Source: Daphnia pulex (Eukaryota > Arthropoda > Branchiopoda > Diplostraca > Daphniidae). From it: 64,000 nucleotides of DNA. The notes beneath the pieces were generated by a model. The model saw only the letters and a program-made list of their open reading frames with translations. It made no database searches and was not told the DNA's origin. Location: contig NC_060018.1 of NCBI RefSeq assembly GCF_021134715.1, forward strand, positions 4,977,501 through 5,041,500. Reading direction: 5' to 3'. Made by a program: the position numbers and the translations under genes. Positions 12,701-25,987 of this stretch are shown here, in pieces (within the stretch, counting starts at the first letter, position 1; every line of letters begins with the position of its first letter).

Positions 12701-15700
12701 TGCTTGCTCTTGATATGTATTTATGATTGGAATACACAAGTTTGAGCGAGTCTAGATCCCGTGGCGCTCTCACGCGTCTGCCATTTATTATGCAGCAGCC
12801 AGCCGACCGAGACTATCGGCAACGCAGTATATACAACCGAACTGTATACGAAAAAGTAAATGCGAGGTTTTAGCTTTGCTCTCTCATCATCCGCAGGCTC
12901 CCAAGATATTAACCATCCAGCCCACGCAGAGTCATCACAATTGCCGTTGCAACGTGACCGTGCGGCTGCTGTGCAACACGAGACCGAGGGATCAGCGGGG
13001 CCTTGCCAGCAACAAGGGCTCTACTCTCAGGGGAAACTAACGTTCTATTCCGTATACACATAATGCAGATCCTGTATATCTCCGAGTTGTGTCAAGAACG
13101 TGCAACATTTGATCTATAAATAGGTTGTTTCCTTTTGTTTTGTTTTTCTTTCGCCCCTCGGCCGGAATTGACATCCGCAGTGAAGCCCCCAATTGCTTTC
13201 ACGGATCACCGACATGTGTGATTAGATTAAACGCTAGTCCTAGATTCATACGACGAGATTATACGACACTGCTTGGGCAATCTTCCGAGTGGATACGTAC
13301 GTACATATCTAGGTTAACTTCTGCGCCTATTCCACCGGCCCGGACGTTATTAAAGAATTGGGATCATGGCTGGAAAAAAAATGTCGACTTATTCCGGCAA
13401 CTTATTTCGTATCATCTTCGATTATACGTACGTACGTCACTTGATAGGAAAGGGGAAAAAAACGTGCGTCATCATCACCTGTTCGTTGGGCTATCACATT
13501 TGCCAGTAGCTAATTAGACTATCGCGATGGCAACCTTTGCGTGGAACAGATGGCAACGCTCCCGTTATTACAGATACACGTTTGGGTCGATCTAAAATGA
13601 AACAAAAATGATGCCCCCCAAATCACCCCGTCAAAACCAATTGCCATTTCTACCGGTGTCTCTCTGGTATCAATTTCCAGGCAAATGTAAATATTCTTTT
13701 TCTTTGCTCCTGCTGGGAATTGAAACCAATTTGAGTCTCAATCAGTCAGTTTTTTAAAAGTTGACAGCAGCTCTGATGGTTGGAAGTTACAGTGGGTCTA
13801 TCAAACTCTTAGACAGTCAGCCGTGGGCACTCCAATTTCCCAATTTGAGAACAAGAGGTGGTGAACAAGCACAAGGGCCTTGCACTTGAAACGATGGTCT
13901 TATTGGCTAACGTCGTTATGATAATAATAGTGTAGCAATAAAGTAACTATACAAAGAAACTTCCGTTAAGCCGACCTTATACTTATAGTTTAGCCAATTC
14001 AATTTCGAGATATAGAAGTAAACATAATACGAAAAGGCCATGAAGTTTGGCAACAAAAGTCTAGCGCAATGACGACGCTTGCCAAGTCGGCCATAAATCG
14101 CATTAACTGCTGCGTTGCCGGAGCAACTGCAAAAAACCCCGAATATTACACGTGTAGAAATTTTCGGCTTTTATTAGGTATAGCGCTCGGCCGCGGTAAT
14201 ACGGAACGACTCGGCGCGCGGATACGTCTGTGCCGGATCGGAAATGATAGCTGCGCAGTAGCGACGAAAAAAAAGAAAAGAAAAAAAAAGAAATAACGAC
14301 AGCAGCAGAGAGTCTCTCTAACAGCTATAAGCAACATCAAGGAAAGGATCAATAACCTCTCATATAGAAGAAAGCTTTTAGATAACAAAATCCACTTCAA
14401 TGTAACGCGCAATAGCTATAGAGACTCGGTTGTACTTTTTACTTTTATTTTTTCTCGTGTCCAAAGAGGAGCACCGAAAGCAAGTCAAATTTAATAGAAT
14501 GTATTATTAGGTAATGGATAGCAGAAGTAATCCTGGGAAAAACGTTCACACGCAATTCGGGATGGCCGATGTAGCTATGCTACGTAATACCGTCGAGTTG
14601 TGTACTACACCGTTTCAAGTTGCGTATGAATATGGTAGACGAGGGTGGAATACCTGTAACTAGCAAACAACGACACTCGTCTGTTTGGGGGTGGTTGGGT
14701 GGCTCCTTTTTGTGGCTGTTTCTTGTTGCCATGGTTATTATTATAAGGCTACATTTTCGTGTGGGTATAAATATACACACACACTTCGAATCGCCTGTTG
14801 CTACCGGGGCCGGCAAACGATAGTGAGTCTCTCTCGTATCCACGTATATAGTATATTCTTCATAATAAATAACAAGGGGAATGGAAACACCTGCATTGTT
14901 GAGCGTCTTTGATGTTTTATTCGTCGACAAGAGTTTCCCCCAACAAAAACTTTGCTTTTCTTTTTCAGACAAACTATTTTTAGCTCATTTTTTTTTGAAT
15001 AATAATTGCTCTATATTTAAACGAGAGGAACCAGAATTTCCATGTGTCGAGTCCAACTACAAAAGAACCTAACGAAAAATACGTGTCGTCATTGAAACAG
15101 CTCTTTGGTCGAAAATAACCTTTTATGCGTTCTTTTTCCGTCACCAAAATGGGTCTATCTAATTTGTTTGAAATCTAACTTCCGGCTATTTATACTATCT
15201 GCCCTGAATTTGCATGTATTTATCTACGGTGCATTAGAGCTCTATAGACTAGGGCTAAATATACGCCGTCAAACAGAGACTCTCTCTCCTTCTATCGTTG
15301 TTATTATTCCGCACCATCTTCCATCGTCATTTATTTAGCCTGCTTTTCCCTCGCCTCCCTTTTCTTTAATAGTCGTACGTATAGGGCTTTATATATATAT
15401 ACACGCACCCGTCGTCGTATTAAGTGATTGAAAAGAGGACTTGATTGAATTGACGGCTCGCCGAACTCAACGCGCAAACGGGGCCCGGAGCTTCCTGAAT
15501 TATTGGGTTTCACAAAAAAACAAACATTTTAACACTGGCCTATTTTCTAGATATTCCTAGTCGAAGATATTCCTAGTTAGATCTATCTGGAAAATGCAGC
15601 GTTTTTCTTTCAGCTATTACTTTTGGTTTATTTAATAGCAGCTACGTGTTTTATTCAGGTTTCAGTTACTTACTGCAAAAATAATAAAGAGACATATCGT

Positions 15701-18700
15701 TTAGCTATCTTCCAAGGCCGTGCTGCTCGTTTCCTTATTTTCTGGTTGGGCGCAATTTTCCTTCATCTACACTTCAGAATGCCATGATCTGTTTAAGGAG
15801 CGCGGCTGTTTACTTTTTTTTACAGCCACAAGACGCCCATCAAAATTTGATTAGACGTCGACCTTGGCGCCCTTCTTTTCCGCCATCCTTCAAATTGCTC
15901 TACATATAAACCCAGTTAAGGCAATTAAGTTTTACATCCGCTACCGTGTACTACTACTTCTTACATATTTTTTTTTTTTGCTTTCACTTTTTACATCACG
16001 ATACATATCGTTTAATATCTCCGCTGCCACACCACCCAGGTATAAACAGCGAAAGCTGCCTAAAGCTGGGCCCGTCTAGTTAGAAAAGCTGTCATAAATA
16101 CAGTCCAGCGGGGGGATATACACAAGCGACACAGCAAACATCACACGAAGGGGGGAGGATTAATGAATTGCTGCTCATTTTGCTGCGGCGTCTGACTAGC
16201 TATGCGAGCTGGGAATTGCGAATGGGCTGACCCGACGGGCGAAAAAAGTATGCGCGGGATATGATGCAAGGAGGGCGATTGCCGCAGTGACAGCACAAGA
16301 AGAAAGATGAACGGCACAATAAATGAACTTCGGGGGTCGTCTGATGGGACTTGGGAGGACTAAGAATCTTTTAGACAAGATGAAAAGATTAGACCGAAAT
16401 GGGCATATATACGCTTCTATATCTTTCTCTCTGGAGTAATCACCGATTCTTTATGTAGACATAGGGAAATGGATTTATAATCTGATCAAGAATATGTACC
16501 CATTGACCTCGAGTCGACGTCAGTGTAAACAGTATAACTCCCAGTATCCGGGGAATGATTAAGACGTAAACGGCTTAACTTTTGTCTCGAGTCAAAATAC
16601 GAAGTGAATTTGCATGTTAGTGCCATTTTAGACGAATAGAAAGTAAAGTTTCGTGAATAAAGGAAAAGCCGTAATTGAAAATCAAGAAGCCTTTTTTGTT
16701 CACCATAGGCAAACGCGTCTATATATTTGATGAGCACGTAGAAACCCAACTCAATTGGAAGACGGCGAAAGGAAATGGAAGAACGAAAGACAACGTCGGG
16801 TCGTATATAACGACGGACGTCACACGTCAACATCCGCCGAGCTGGGGATATAACTGCGAATTGCGTCATCCCCCGAAGACACCGAGCCGCAGCTGTTGGA
16901 GAAACGGCAATAACGATTCAACACGACTAAAGCCCGAAAAATTGCGAAATAAACAGAACCATTTCTCCTATTTTGGTTTTGAGGAAGAAGAATCGTATGT
17001 CGGCGAGGGGACAGCAAGTCCCTCTTGGTCAGAACATTTTCTCTAGACTTTGCACTTTGCTTTAAGTGTTTAAAGATAACAAATTTTCTAATTTGATTGT
17101 TTATCCACAAAGTTGTGAAGTACAAAAAACAAGCCTGATCTAAAGTCCTTCTACAAATGAGCAACCACTTCTATTGGTTATTTAAAAAAAAAAAATAATA
17201 AACCCTGACTGCAGTAAACACAAACGGAGAAGCAAAAAGAAAGGATAGAGATGAGTTTTTCCTACCTTTAAGCCTGGGAAGTACAGCCAGTCATCCACAA
17301 GTGCTCCATATGTGCAGAAACGTTGAATGACGAAAAAGGGTGTTCTCGTGAATACACCCACACAGCACACAGCACACTCACATGGGTGTACAATAGGACA
17401 GAGTTTTTCCAATCAAACTGGATGCTGTTTATCTAAATAAAAAAGGAAAAATGAGTTACGAGAAAAATTTGCAGAAAAAAAATAACAAGTAAAGAAAAGT
17501 TGAAAATAAGAATGTGCATAGTGGGTAAAGCCTAGTTGATAATAAATGGAGAATTGATGTAGGATTTCATGTAATGCACTGCATTTTTGCAAGTCATGCA
17601 TCATTCCGATATCTAGCAGTTCTCAGGAGTAAAAGTAACACACATAATTATTCTATTGATGATGGTGAGATTATTGATGGCGTTAGGTAAAATACCAGCA
17701 CAACAAAACTTACATAACTTGTTGTTACGATGGCTGGCTCTGGCCTCAAATCTGCACAAAGGAGAAGTTACAGTGCAAACAAATTGCCAGGCAGGGGGCT
17801 TGCATAATAAATACTTGTCAGAACTAAAATTTCAAATATTTGGAACAGGCTTAATTCTTCTATTCAGGCTCCCATCCCATCATTGCATTTGAATTCTTAG
17901 TTTTACCTGCCAAACAGGCAAACAGCATGGAGTGGAGAGCATGGAGAACCGCGACACCAGAGTTCTCACGCCGACCACATTTTTGTAATCTTAGTTCTTG
18001 TCCTATTTTTCGTGCAGCCACATTTACGTTTACAAAAAGTGATCGTTCCATTTTCTTTTCGTCCTTTCGGCTTTGTCTTTTTCGAAACTGTTAAACAAAA
18101 TGAGAGCAGACGACACTAATCTTCTAAGATTTTTTCATTTTTAAGATATCGATAGAAATTAAAAATCGACCCCCTCCCCCTAAATCCAAACCGCTTGGAG
18201 GGAATAAATTTCCATATTCACAAGTCATGAAATGAATATTGTTCGTGTTAGAATTCCAAGCTTTCACAACCGATTTTTAATTATTCATGGAAACTAGCGT
18301 CTCATTAAACAAGCTGGTGGCGCTGGCGCACCGTTTCATCAACAATTTTATGAATATACAATCAGTACTGTTTCTGCCGATGTTTTCCAAAGAATTTTGG
18401 TTTCCAGGTAAACTAATTCGGGATTATTTCCTGTTTTTATTCCGTAAAAGTAGTGTGGCTTAATACACGACTACATCTTCACATGGACGTCCTCGTGATC
18501 CAGCAACCCTGAAAGAGGAAGTTGTACCGGCCACGAGTGTGGTTATATAAGTTGAACAAAAGAAGAGTTGTTGTACAGGTAACGCTGTTAAGATCTGTGT
18601 GGGTTGGAAACCTTCTAGAGTATAAAACCCAGTTTCTTAGAAACAATTACACGCTCTACGGATAAAAGGATGCAGCCTCCCGTGACAATATTTTATTACA

Positions 18701-21700
18701 AAAACAGAGCATATAACTTGCTCTTTTTGAATATAGAGATGCAAATCTAAAGAGCCCGAAAGATTTCCCGCTGAAGCCGCAAACCGACTGATTGATAGAC
18801 TTTTAGCCGCTGAGCGTGTGGGTGTCTTCCTCTGTGTATTTAAACTGACTGTCGTCTTTGATATTTATTGCCGTTTCTGCTGCTCTGCTCTACTTGCAGG
18901 CGTGATATTTCTTCATGAGCGAACCCCCGATGACGTGAGATATATAGAGCCCATCAATTGTTGGGGCTCTCACGTGGCTGCTGCTGCCTCCGACCCATGT
19001 GACAACAATGGCCACCAGATCTTCTCTCCGTGTGTCAACTTTAATTTCGGGGCTTATTCTCCGATCTATTTTAATAATCCCGGAGACGCGTTCGATCAAT
19101 AAATGATTTCCATCCTTGTATTGATGGACGTTGAGATGATAAGATTATGTGCATATCATTCAGATTTATACATTCAACTTTTTTTCCCTGCTGAATCTCT
19201 ATTTGCTCTGCCATGTATTCATTGTGCTAGCTCTAAAAGCTGCCATCATCCCCCCTTTGGATATGTATACTAATGGCCCCCACTATTTTCCATTCATTCG
19301 TAATGGATTTCCCCGGATGAGACTCTTTTCCTATTCCGCCCTCTTATCTCTAAACCGTGCGTACGCAATTAAACGCACCTACACTCTAGTCGCTAATCAC
19401 TTCCCGTGGGTTGGCCATTTGTAGAATTGAAAAAGGTCAACGTCGTTTCCAAGTGCGTGGGTAGATTTTTTTAGCGAACATTCTTTCCAAACATTTTTGC
19501 GAGTTTCATCCATTGCAGTATATAATATAACGTTCCGCAATGAAAGAATGAAACGTAACAAGATTACATTTTCTAACGCATCAATCGATCGCCGCTGGCC
19601 CAAACATCCCACACGCTGTGAAATCATTTCTTTTTTCGTTTTTATTTTTATTGTCCGTCCGCTATGTGTGTGTATAACCGTCTGGCTTGGCTTTCTTTTG
19701 TTGTTGTAATAGCGAAACCAGTGTGTGTGTTGCCAAAAGGGCAGAGCAGATCATTGACGCGTTGGCGGCGGGATATTGCATCACGCCCACACACGAAACC
19801 AACACGTTGTTGCTGTACCGCGTTACAATTTCATTTCACGAGTGGTGATGTTTTTTTTTTATATATACGTTGGCTGCAGATAAAACGCAATAGGCCATAT
19901 CAGCTATTATACCTACCTTACACATTGATACGTGTATATTACAAGTGCGCAAGAGAATAAAGCCGCTTTAATTCTTCTGGCTGCTGAGTGGTGTTTGTAA
20001 GTAGCGGAATATCCCAACACTGATGGCAGCACATCAAGGCCTCCTCTCTATTGTATCTGATACGTGTGTTGTTGTTGTATATAGCTGTAAGTAGCACGAA
20101 AGCGGCTTTTCGATTCGGATCAATTTTCTTTTTCTTTCCAATCGAGATAATGGAATTACAAACTCTGACAAATTGTCTAGTCTATTTTCGTCTATTTCCG
20201 TCTACTTTCGTGTAGGAGGTTGGGTCTAGGAAATTGGACGTCACAAAAAAATATTTTCAAGAGAGAGGGAGGGTTATCAAAAAAAGAAATTGATTCAAAA
20301 ATATAAGGGAGGGGTTCGGAAAAATTACCTGATTTGAGAAGGGGGGTGTACTTTTCGTGATGAGGGGGAGGGTTATCTAAATTACCATCAATTGCGTTAC
20401 GTCGTTTACGAACCATTCCTCTCTTTAAAGAAAAGAAAATTTTAGAATTTTGCGAGAGAGACGAGACTCTCAAATGGTGGATATATTACCACGAAGGTAA
20501 GGGTGTAGTATAAAAAATAGGCATATGTTTTTACGAGTTGTTTTTGGGGTTATACTTTGCCGGTCGCTGCGAGTGACACGACAGCGGGAATTTCCCCCCC
20601 CCCCCCTACCCTATATAGTAGCCCATTACAATATATTAGTTATGTTCTCGTTCCTGCTGGAAACCGTATTTTGAAAAGGCGTATGATGATTTCGCCGGCG
20701 TCTCCATCTCCCAACCTATTACGTCTCTCAATGGGGACTAGCTCCCGATGCATAATGAGGTAAACTAGGGAAAAGCATTTTGAATATTTTCCCTTCAAAG
20801 TATATATCATCATGTTTGATTGAAATACGCGCTTAACTACATATCTACGGTTTCATTTAGTCCAATCCGGCCAATAACAAATGATTGCGTCACCAAAGAA
20901 ACGTCAATATTTCGAAACGTTATATCCACCACCGACACGCAATCTTATATCAAAGTAAAATCAATATTATTTCAGCTCGACCGACTATACTATGCATCTA
21001 GATCCTTCCGAACCCCCCCCCCCCCCCACATATCCACAGGCACATGGATCCATCAAATAATGTTCATATAATATTGTATGAATGGCCAGCAGGATGAGGA
21101 AGAATTGCCCTCCGGTGGCCCGCCAACCGAAAGAGAATGATGAAGTTATAATCTCTGCCATCACTGTAACGAGAAGAATATCACATCAGATCTAAACAGG
21201 GGAATAACGAAGTCAAAAGTTGCACAAATACCCTCACTATGCTGGATGGCTCATTTCGAATTGTCAATTAAAACAAACGTCTCCGACTTATTGGTCTGAT
21301 TATTGCTTCTTAGATATTATGTGGAATCACATTCATGAATCGAATACGAGCTTGCGTCACCCAACGGATTATGCGGTTTTGTATCATCCTTTGTATCTAT
21401 ACATTTACTTTTCGTGATTCTGAATGGCGCGGGGCATAACTGAATAAATATACGTTGACATTATTTTTATTCCTCTTTTTTTTTTTCTTTTCTCTCTGTG
21501 TGTGTGTCTATACTGTCTGTGTCTTTCTTCCCTTCCGTGATTCGCAAAACGAGAATTCGTGTGAGCATGTAGACGGAAACCCAGTCGAGGGAAAAAAAAG
21601 AGATCTAGAAAATGGGGGGGCGAAAATAAAAAAAAGGCCGTGCGCGCACAGCCGGCGATCAATACATCACCGAAAAACCCATTCTCTATTTATATCTGCT

Positions 21701-22665
21701 CTCCCTGCACAGCAGTCGTGTAGTACTATAATACAGTGTGCACGTCTATGTATTAGGATAGATTTAAAAGCAAGGGAACCTCTATCTATCTGTATTTACC
21801 GTGTCTACATCTACTCGGATAGAAACGACGTGCAGTAATAATAGAACTACACATATAGGACATAAGAAAGAGAGAGAAATGAAATATTTTGACTTTCCCA
21901 CACACTCGGCCGGAAGCGTACGCCGAGATAATCGAATTCTTCGTGCCCAATTTCTTCTAATTTCGGCCGTTTGTGTAATAGGAAACAGGATCGAATCTTT
22001 CCAAGAGCCTAAAACTTATTGACTGTTCATCGGTCTGAAATGTCAAACTGAATGCTGTCGCCAGCGCGATCCGACTGCTAATGCCGAACCCAACTTTTTG
22101 ACAGGAGGCACGTGAATGGAAACGCCAATTGGACATGAGACCCCTCGACAACAGAGGCCAGTCAATAAAAACTTTCCAGGAGAAGGAAAAAAAAGAAGAG
22201 GAGGCGGACAATGTTTAATGTAGCCTACAGATAAAGAATGCGGCAGTTGGCATCCATGACAGGATCAAAACGAAGCGCCAACTCAGCAGCAGTATAAAAA
22301 AAATAAAAGCCTGAGAAAGAAAAGCACATTCATGTGTATCGTCTACTCTAACCGGTAGACATTGGGCCCGTGTATAATAATAGTCAAAGAGACTGGGAAA
22401 CAGCCAAAGAGGGAGGATCGCGCTTGCTCCCTCTCTCTCTCTCTCGTCTCTTATTTCATTGAGTTGCGTGGGTGGGCAGCAGGTTGTTTGTGCTACACAC
22501 ATACAGCCAGAGCCAGCAGCAGCTCTCCTATGAAACCGGCTAGAGAAAAAAAATAAGAAGCCCCAACTTGTCTGCACCCGCCCCGTTTATTCGCCCGTGC
22601 TGTAACCCCTCCCAGATTCGGTGCAGTAGCGCTAGCGCCGTTCTATGCACGTCGCTCTCCGCGTT
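9725..22665. other. About 13 kb gene-poor region between divergent 7B2 and a secreted-protein gene
   Basis: I recognise no conserved protein domain over this interval on either strand. Most open frames start without ATG, overlap on both strands or coincide with repeats. Notable sequence: a 13-C run at 20594-20606, a 15-C run at 21013-21027, scattered (CA)n and (TA)n, and many A/T homopolymers. Only a weak three-exon model at 17268-18051 is listed separately. Because the flanking genes diverge, the region may hold their upstream control elements; this is inference. Confidence 0.5.
17268..18051 (-). CDS. Hypothetical three-exon small protein (weak model)
   Basis: Exons 18051-17907, 17751-17714 and 17432-17268 join in frame (phases 1 and 0) into 115 residues starting MERSLFVNVNVAARK and ending TGCTSQA. 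The splice sites are good: GTAAAA..TTTGTGCAG and GTAAGT..TTTTTTATTTAG. A further AG/GTAGG donor follows the stop. No domain or signal peptide is recognised. The 38-nt middle exon and lack of similarity to anything I know make this uncertain. It could instead be a spliced non-coding transcript or chance. Confidence 0.22.
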
Positions 22666-22727
22666 TGACGTCACGACGGCGTCTATAAAACCGACCCCGC
22701 AGCGCCAACCCGATTCACATCTCAGTC
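22666..22727 (+). promoter_or_regulatory. CRE, TATA box and initiator upstream of the secreted acidic protein gene
   Basis: A perfect palindromic cAMP response element TGACGTCA is at 22666-22673. TATAAAA follows at 22684-22690. Initiator-like words are TCACAT (A at 22717, 33 bp from the TATA) and TCAGTC (A at 22724). A non-coding first exon would run from there to 22864, where AAAG/GTCAGT is a good donor. A CRE close to a TATA box is typical of CREB-controlled neuropeptide promoters such as somatostatin. Function here is inferred. Confidence 0.7.
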
Positions 22728-22969
22728 TCGTTTCCGTGTCTCATCACAGCACACTCGATATTTTAATCCTCGACGGACGTTCGTTCGCCCTGTGCGATCT
22801 TGGTTGACGCAACAGAACTATACCCCCACCAGTCTATACACTCACTCACGCCCACGCGCTAAAGGTCAGTACTGCTACTCACAATTGTTTGAATTGCCTG
22901 TCACTATACAATTAGGGATTTTATTATTATTGCGAATGGAATGTGATGGATTATAATTGGGTGTAACAG

Positions 22970-24385
22970 ATGCATTTGTCAACCCACCTGATGATGTTGA
23001 TGTTGGCCGTCGTCGCTTGCCGAGCGGCTTTCATCCCCAACATGATGTTTTCGTCTGGGCGTAACCGCCAGACTCAACAACAACAACCCAAAGCCTTCGC
23101 CCAACAACATCAGCAACCGGCCTGGAGAGCCGCTGGCAACCCTCTCAGTCCCTGGGACGACGGAACGGAAACTTACGGTTACCTGGCCGACCGCCACCCC
23201 AACGCCATGGACGATTTGACGCCGTCCTACCAGCCGCAAGCCCAGCAACTGCCTCAGTCGCACCAGCCGCTCGTCTACGGAGTTCCGCATCGCTACCTGA
23301 GCGAGCCTCTGCCAAACAGCTACCCGATGGTGGCCAGTCCGACCGACGAGTTGTACAACAACGAACTTTACAACAACGCTCTGCTGATGCGAGGACGAGG
23401 GCCTTTCAACTCGATCAAACGATCGTCGCTGGCCTCTTTCTACGACTCGTCCATGGACGACGACAGCGTCAACTTTGACGACGGTCTCACGGCCATGGCA
23501 TCCGACTATTACGACCAGCCAATCAGCCACCAGGACGTCGTCAACTTTGAAAAGTACGTCCAGCGGTACTTCCAGCAGCAGCCGAGCGATGCCGAGAGCG
23601 AGGCCGAAGTGGACAGCCAATACGGCGACTATTGGAATAACGGCGAGTCGGAAGACGCTGAGAGCGAGTCGGACAACAGCAACAACAGCAACAACAATTA
23701 CGACGTGGACAACGACGAAGAAGCTGCCAGACAGTTGCATCTGCTTCTGAACCAGCAGAAGCAACAGCGTCGACCGATAGCCCTGCGGGAAATCCAAAAG
23801 AAAAGCGCCCCATCGGCGGGCGCCCAGTCGGCGGTCAAGTCGACGCCCAGAACGGAGGCTCCCGTGACGACGGCGACGACAACGACGACGTCATCGGCTA
23901 CTTTGGCTCCCCAGAGTCAACAAGGGCAGAAAGAAGAGCCCTTGTTGAGACCGCCCACTCCACAAAGACAACCGCAGCCTCAGCAGCAGATGTCGAGTAC
24001 CACCACAACGACGAAAACTCCCACTCCATCGGCAGCCAAAAAGGACGTCCAAGAGGAGGACGGCAACATCTATCACACGATCCAGCGGCTCATGAACATG
24101 CGCAATCGCCTCCAGGTAATCAAAAACAATCCTTTATTCCATCCGACTGAGCAGAGACTGGCAAAAGAATCAAGAAAAAAAGAAAAAAGCGGAGAAAATG
24201 AGTAGTATTGAACCTGCCGTTTATTCTAACATTTTATTTCTTTTTTTCCACAGAAATCTCCCGGTGACGATATCGAGCGTGATTGGGACGATGAAAACAA
24301 CAACCGAGCCAAACGTTTTGTGGCGCCTTCTCCTGATTCGCTGCTCAACAAGCAGATCCATTCGTTAGATAAGATCAGAGCTTAA
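22970..24385 (+). CDS. Unrecognised secreted acidic Gln/Asn-rich protein, possible prohormone
   Basis: Two coding exons, 22970-24115 and 24254-24385 (phase 0), give 425 residues. A 5' UTR intron (22865-22969) ends exactly at the ATG. A signal peptide is clear (THLMMLMLAVVACRAAF). The rest lacks cysteine and is rich in Gln, Asn, Asp, Ser and Thr, with SESDNSNNSNNN and ATTTTTTSS tracts. Basic sites occur at FNSIKR/SSLASFYDSS and, in the last exon, NNNRAKR/FVAPSPDSLLNK, which would free a C-terminal peptide of 23 residues ending DKIRA. The codon pattern is well behaved and GC-rich compared with the flanks, so it is a real gene. I do not recognise the family. Failure to splice the last intron would instead add 29 residues and end at 24205. 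AATAAA at 24805-24810 may be the poly(A) signal. Confidence 0.75.
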
Positions 24386-25987
24386 ATTGAGTTAGAGGAT
24401 CGCGATCTCTATCTGTCGGACAAATCAACAAGACAAACTCGGTGATATTGGAACACAGGCAGCTCGGTTGAATGAGCTCCGTTCTTTCAGTCAGGAAAAA
24501 CAAAAACAAAAAAAGAAAAGAGAAGAGCCCGTCAGTTGGATCATGGAAAAGGAACAAGAAGGGAATGCCTTTTCTTTTCCCCTTTTCACTCCACTGACGA
24601 CCGCGAATCACGTCTTCCTCTCCTCGGTCTACACACACACACACACACGCTCCCCCTTCTTATTTCCCGACACCCACACACACACACAACACCCACACAC
24701 TCCACAGCATCGCCTACGCATTTCCTATAGAGGCACACACAGAGGCCTGGCCGTCAACGTGACACGCACGTCCGCCCTGCACCAGGTCGAATAAGACAGA
24801 AAGAAATAAAAAACAGGCCCCACACGTCGTTTTTCTTTGAATGAAATTGCCCATGGGTCAATCGTGTCCCGCAGTCCACCCACACACATACAAGACTCAC
24901 ACGTTCGATTGTGTTTAGTGCAACACAAGATATATATCACTGACGTTTCCTCATATGTGAACCAATATCCCCCCCCCCGATATCTTCTTATACATATATA
25001 CATAAATATAATATATTAAATGACTATTACACGAACAAGTACAATATGACTAATATGGGGAAAAAAAGGGAAATGATAGATTCTATTGACAGTGTGTGAC
25101 AATTCAAAAAAGTTATATATATTTATCTCTCGATTTGTTGGTTGTATCAATTATCGCTGTCCCACCTCATCTTGTTTTCCGTTTTGATCTCTTTCGAAGC
25201 TGAAACATTCCTTGTGTATACATGTGTAATCCATTATCTCCGGTGGTGGACGATGGTGATGGCAACGGGCGAGCATTATATACCACCTTCTTCAGCATTC
25301 CGTCTATCTTTCTCTCTCTGTCTCTCTTAATTCTCTCGTTGTCCGTCTATTAGATGTCCTAGGGCCTATAACTATACGGAAGAGTGCAACACTCTTTTTT
25401 GTGGATTTCATTCCTATCAATCTGATTATTATTACTTTGCCCGTTTCGATATGATCGATCTCTCTCTTATTTCTGTGTGTGTCCATTCTTTGGTCCTACA
25501 TATTATGTTTCTGTTCAATTTCCATTATTTATTTTGAACTTTGCCAAGACCGCGCGCTTCCTCGGACGTGCGGTTATATCAGCACGGCGGCGGCAGTGAG
25601 TTGCTCTTGAACGCGGGAAAAGACAGAAAACGACTTGATGATATTATACATATTATATTTCTCTCAATCCATTCTACATATAGATATTATATTATTCATT
25701 ATATATATTCTATTCTAAATGATGTCTTTCGTCTCCACAGCAGATACACCCACTACCAGATCGGGACAAAAACTATTAAAGACCCACCCATACATGATTG
25801 TCCCTTCTCTCTCTTTCTCTTATCTCTTGATCTCTTAATATTTTATTTCTCGATTCATCAACCTGTTACTTGCCTGGGCATTTTTCTTAATAAACTGATA
25901 CATAATCAGCATGTAAACGAAACTGATGAATGACTAATAATACCGAATACAAGCATACATAAAAGAAGAATGAATCGCATTCGTCTA
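24386..25987. other. 3' UTR and intergenic DNA
   Basis: This contains the probable 3' UTR of the secreted-protein gene, including (AC)n runs at about 24631-24650 and 24676-24692 and AATAAA at 24805-24810. A/T-rich DNA with no recognisable exon follows. The DEG/ENaC gene ends at 25988 on the other strand, so two genes converge here. Confidence 0.55.

Noticed and set aside
14580-14972. 130-codon minus-strand frame
   Set aside because: It begins at a non-ATG codon, includes simple repeats, and resembles no family.
22979-23797. 272-codon Val/Leu-rich minus-strand frame
   Set aside because: It is a shadow of the GC-rich Gln/Asn coding exon on the plus strand; hydrophobic shadows are expected opposite CAR/AAC codons.
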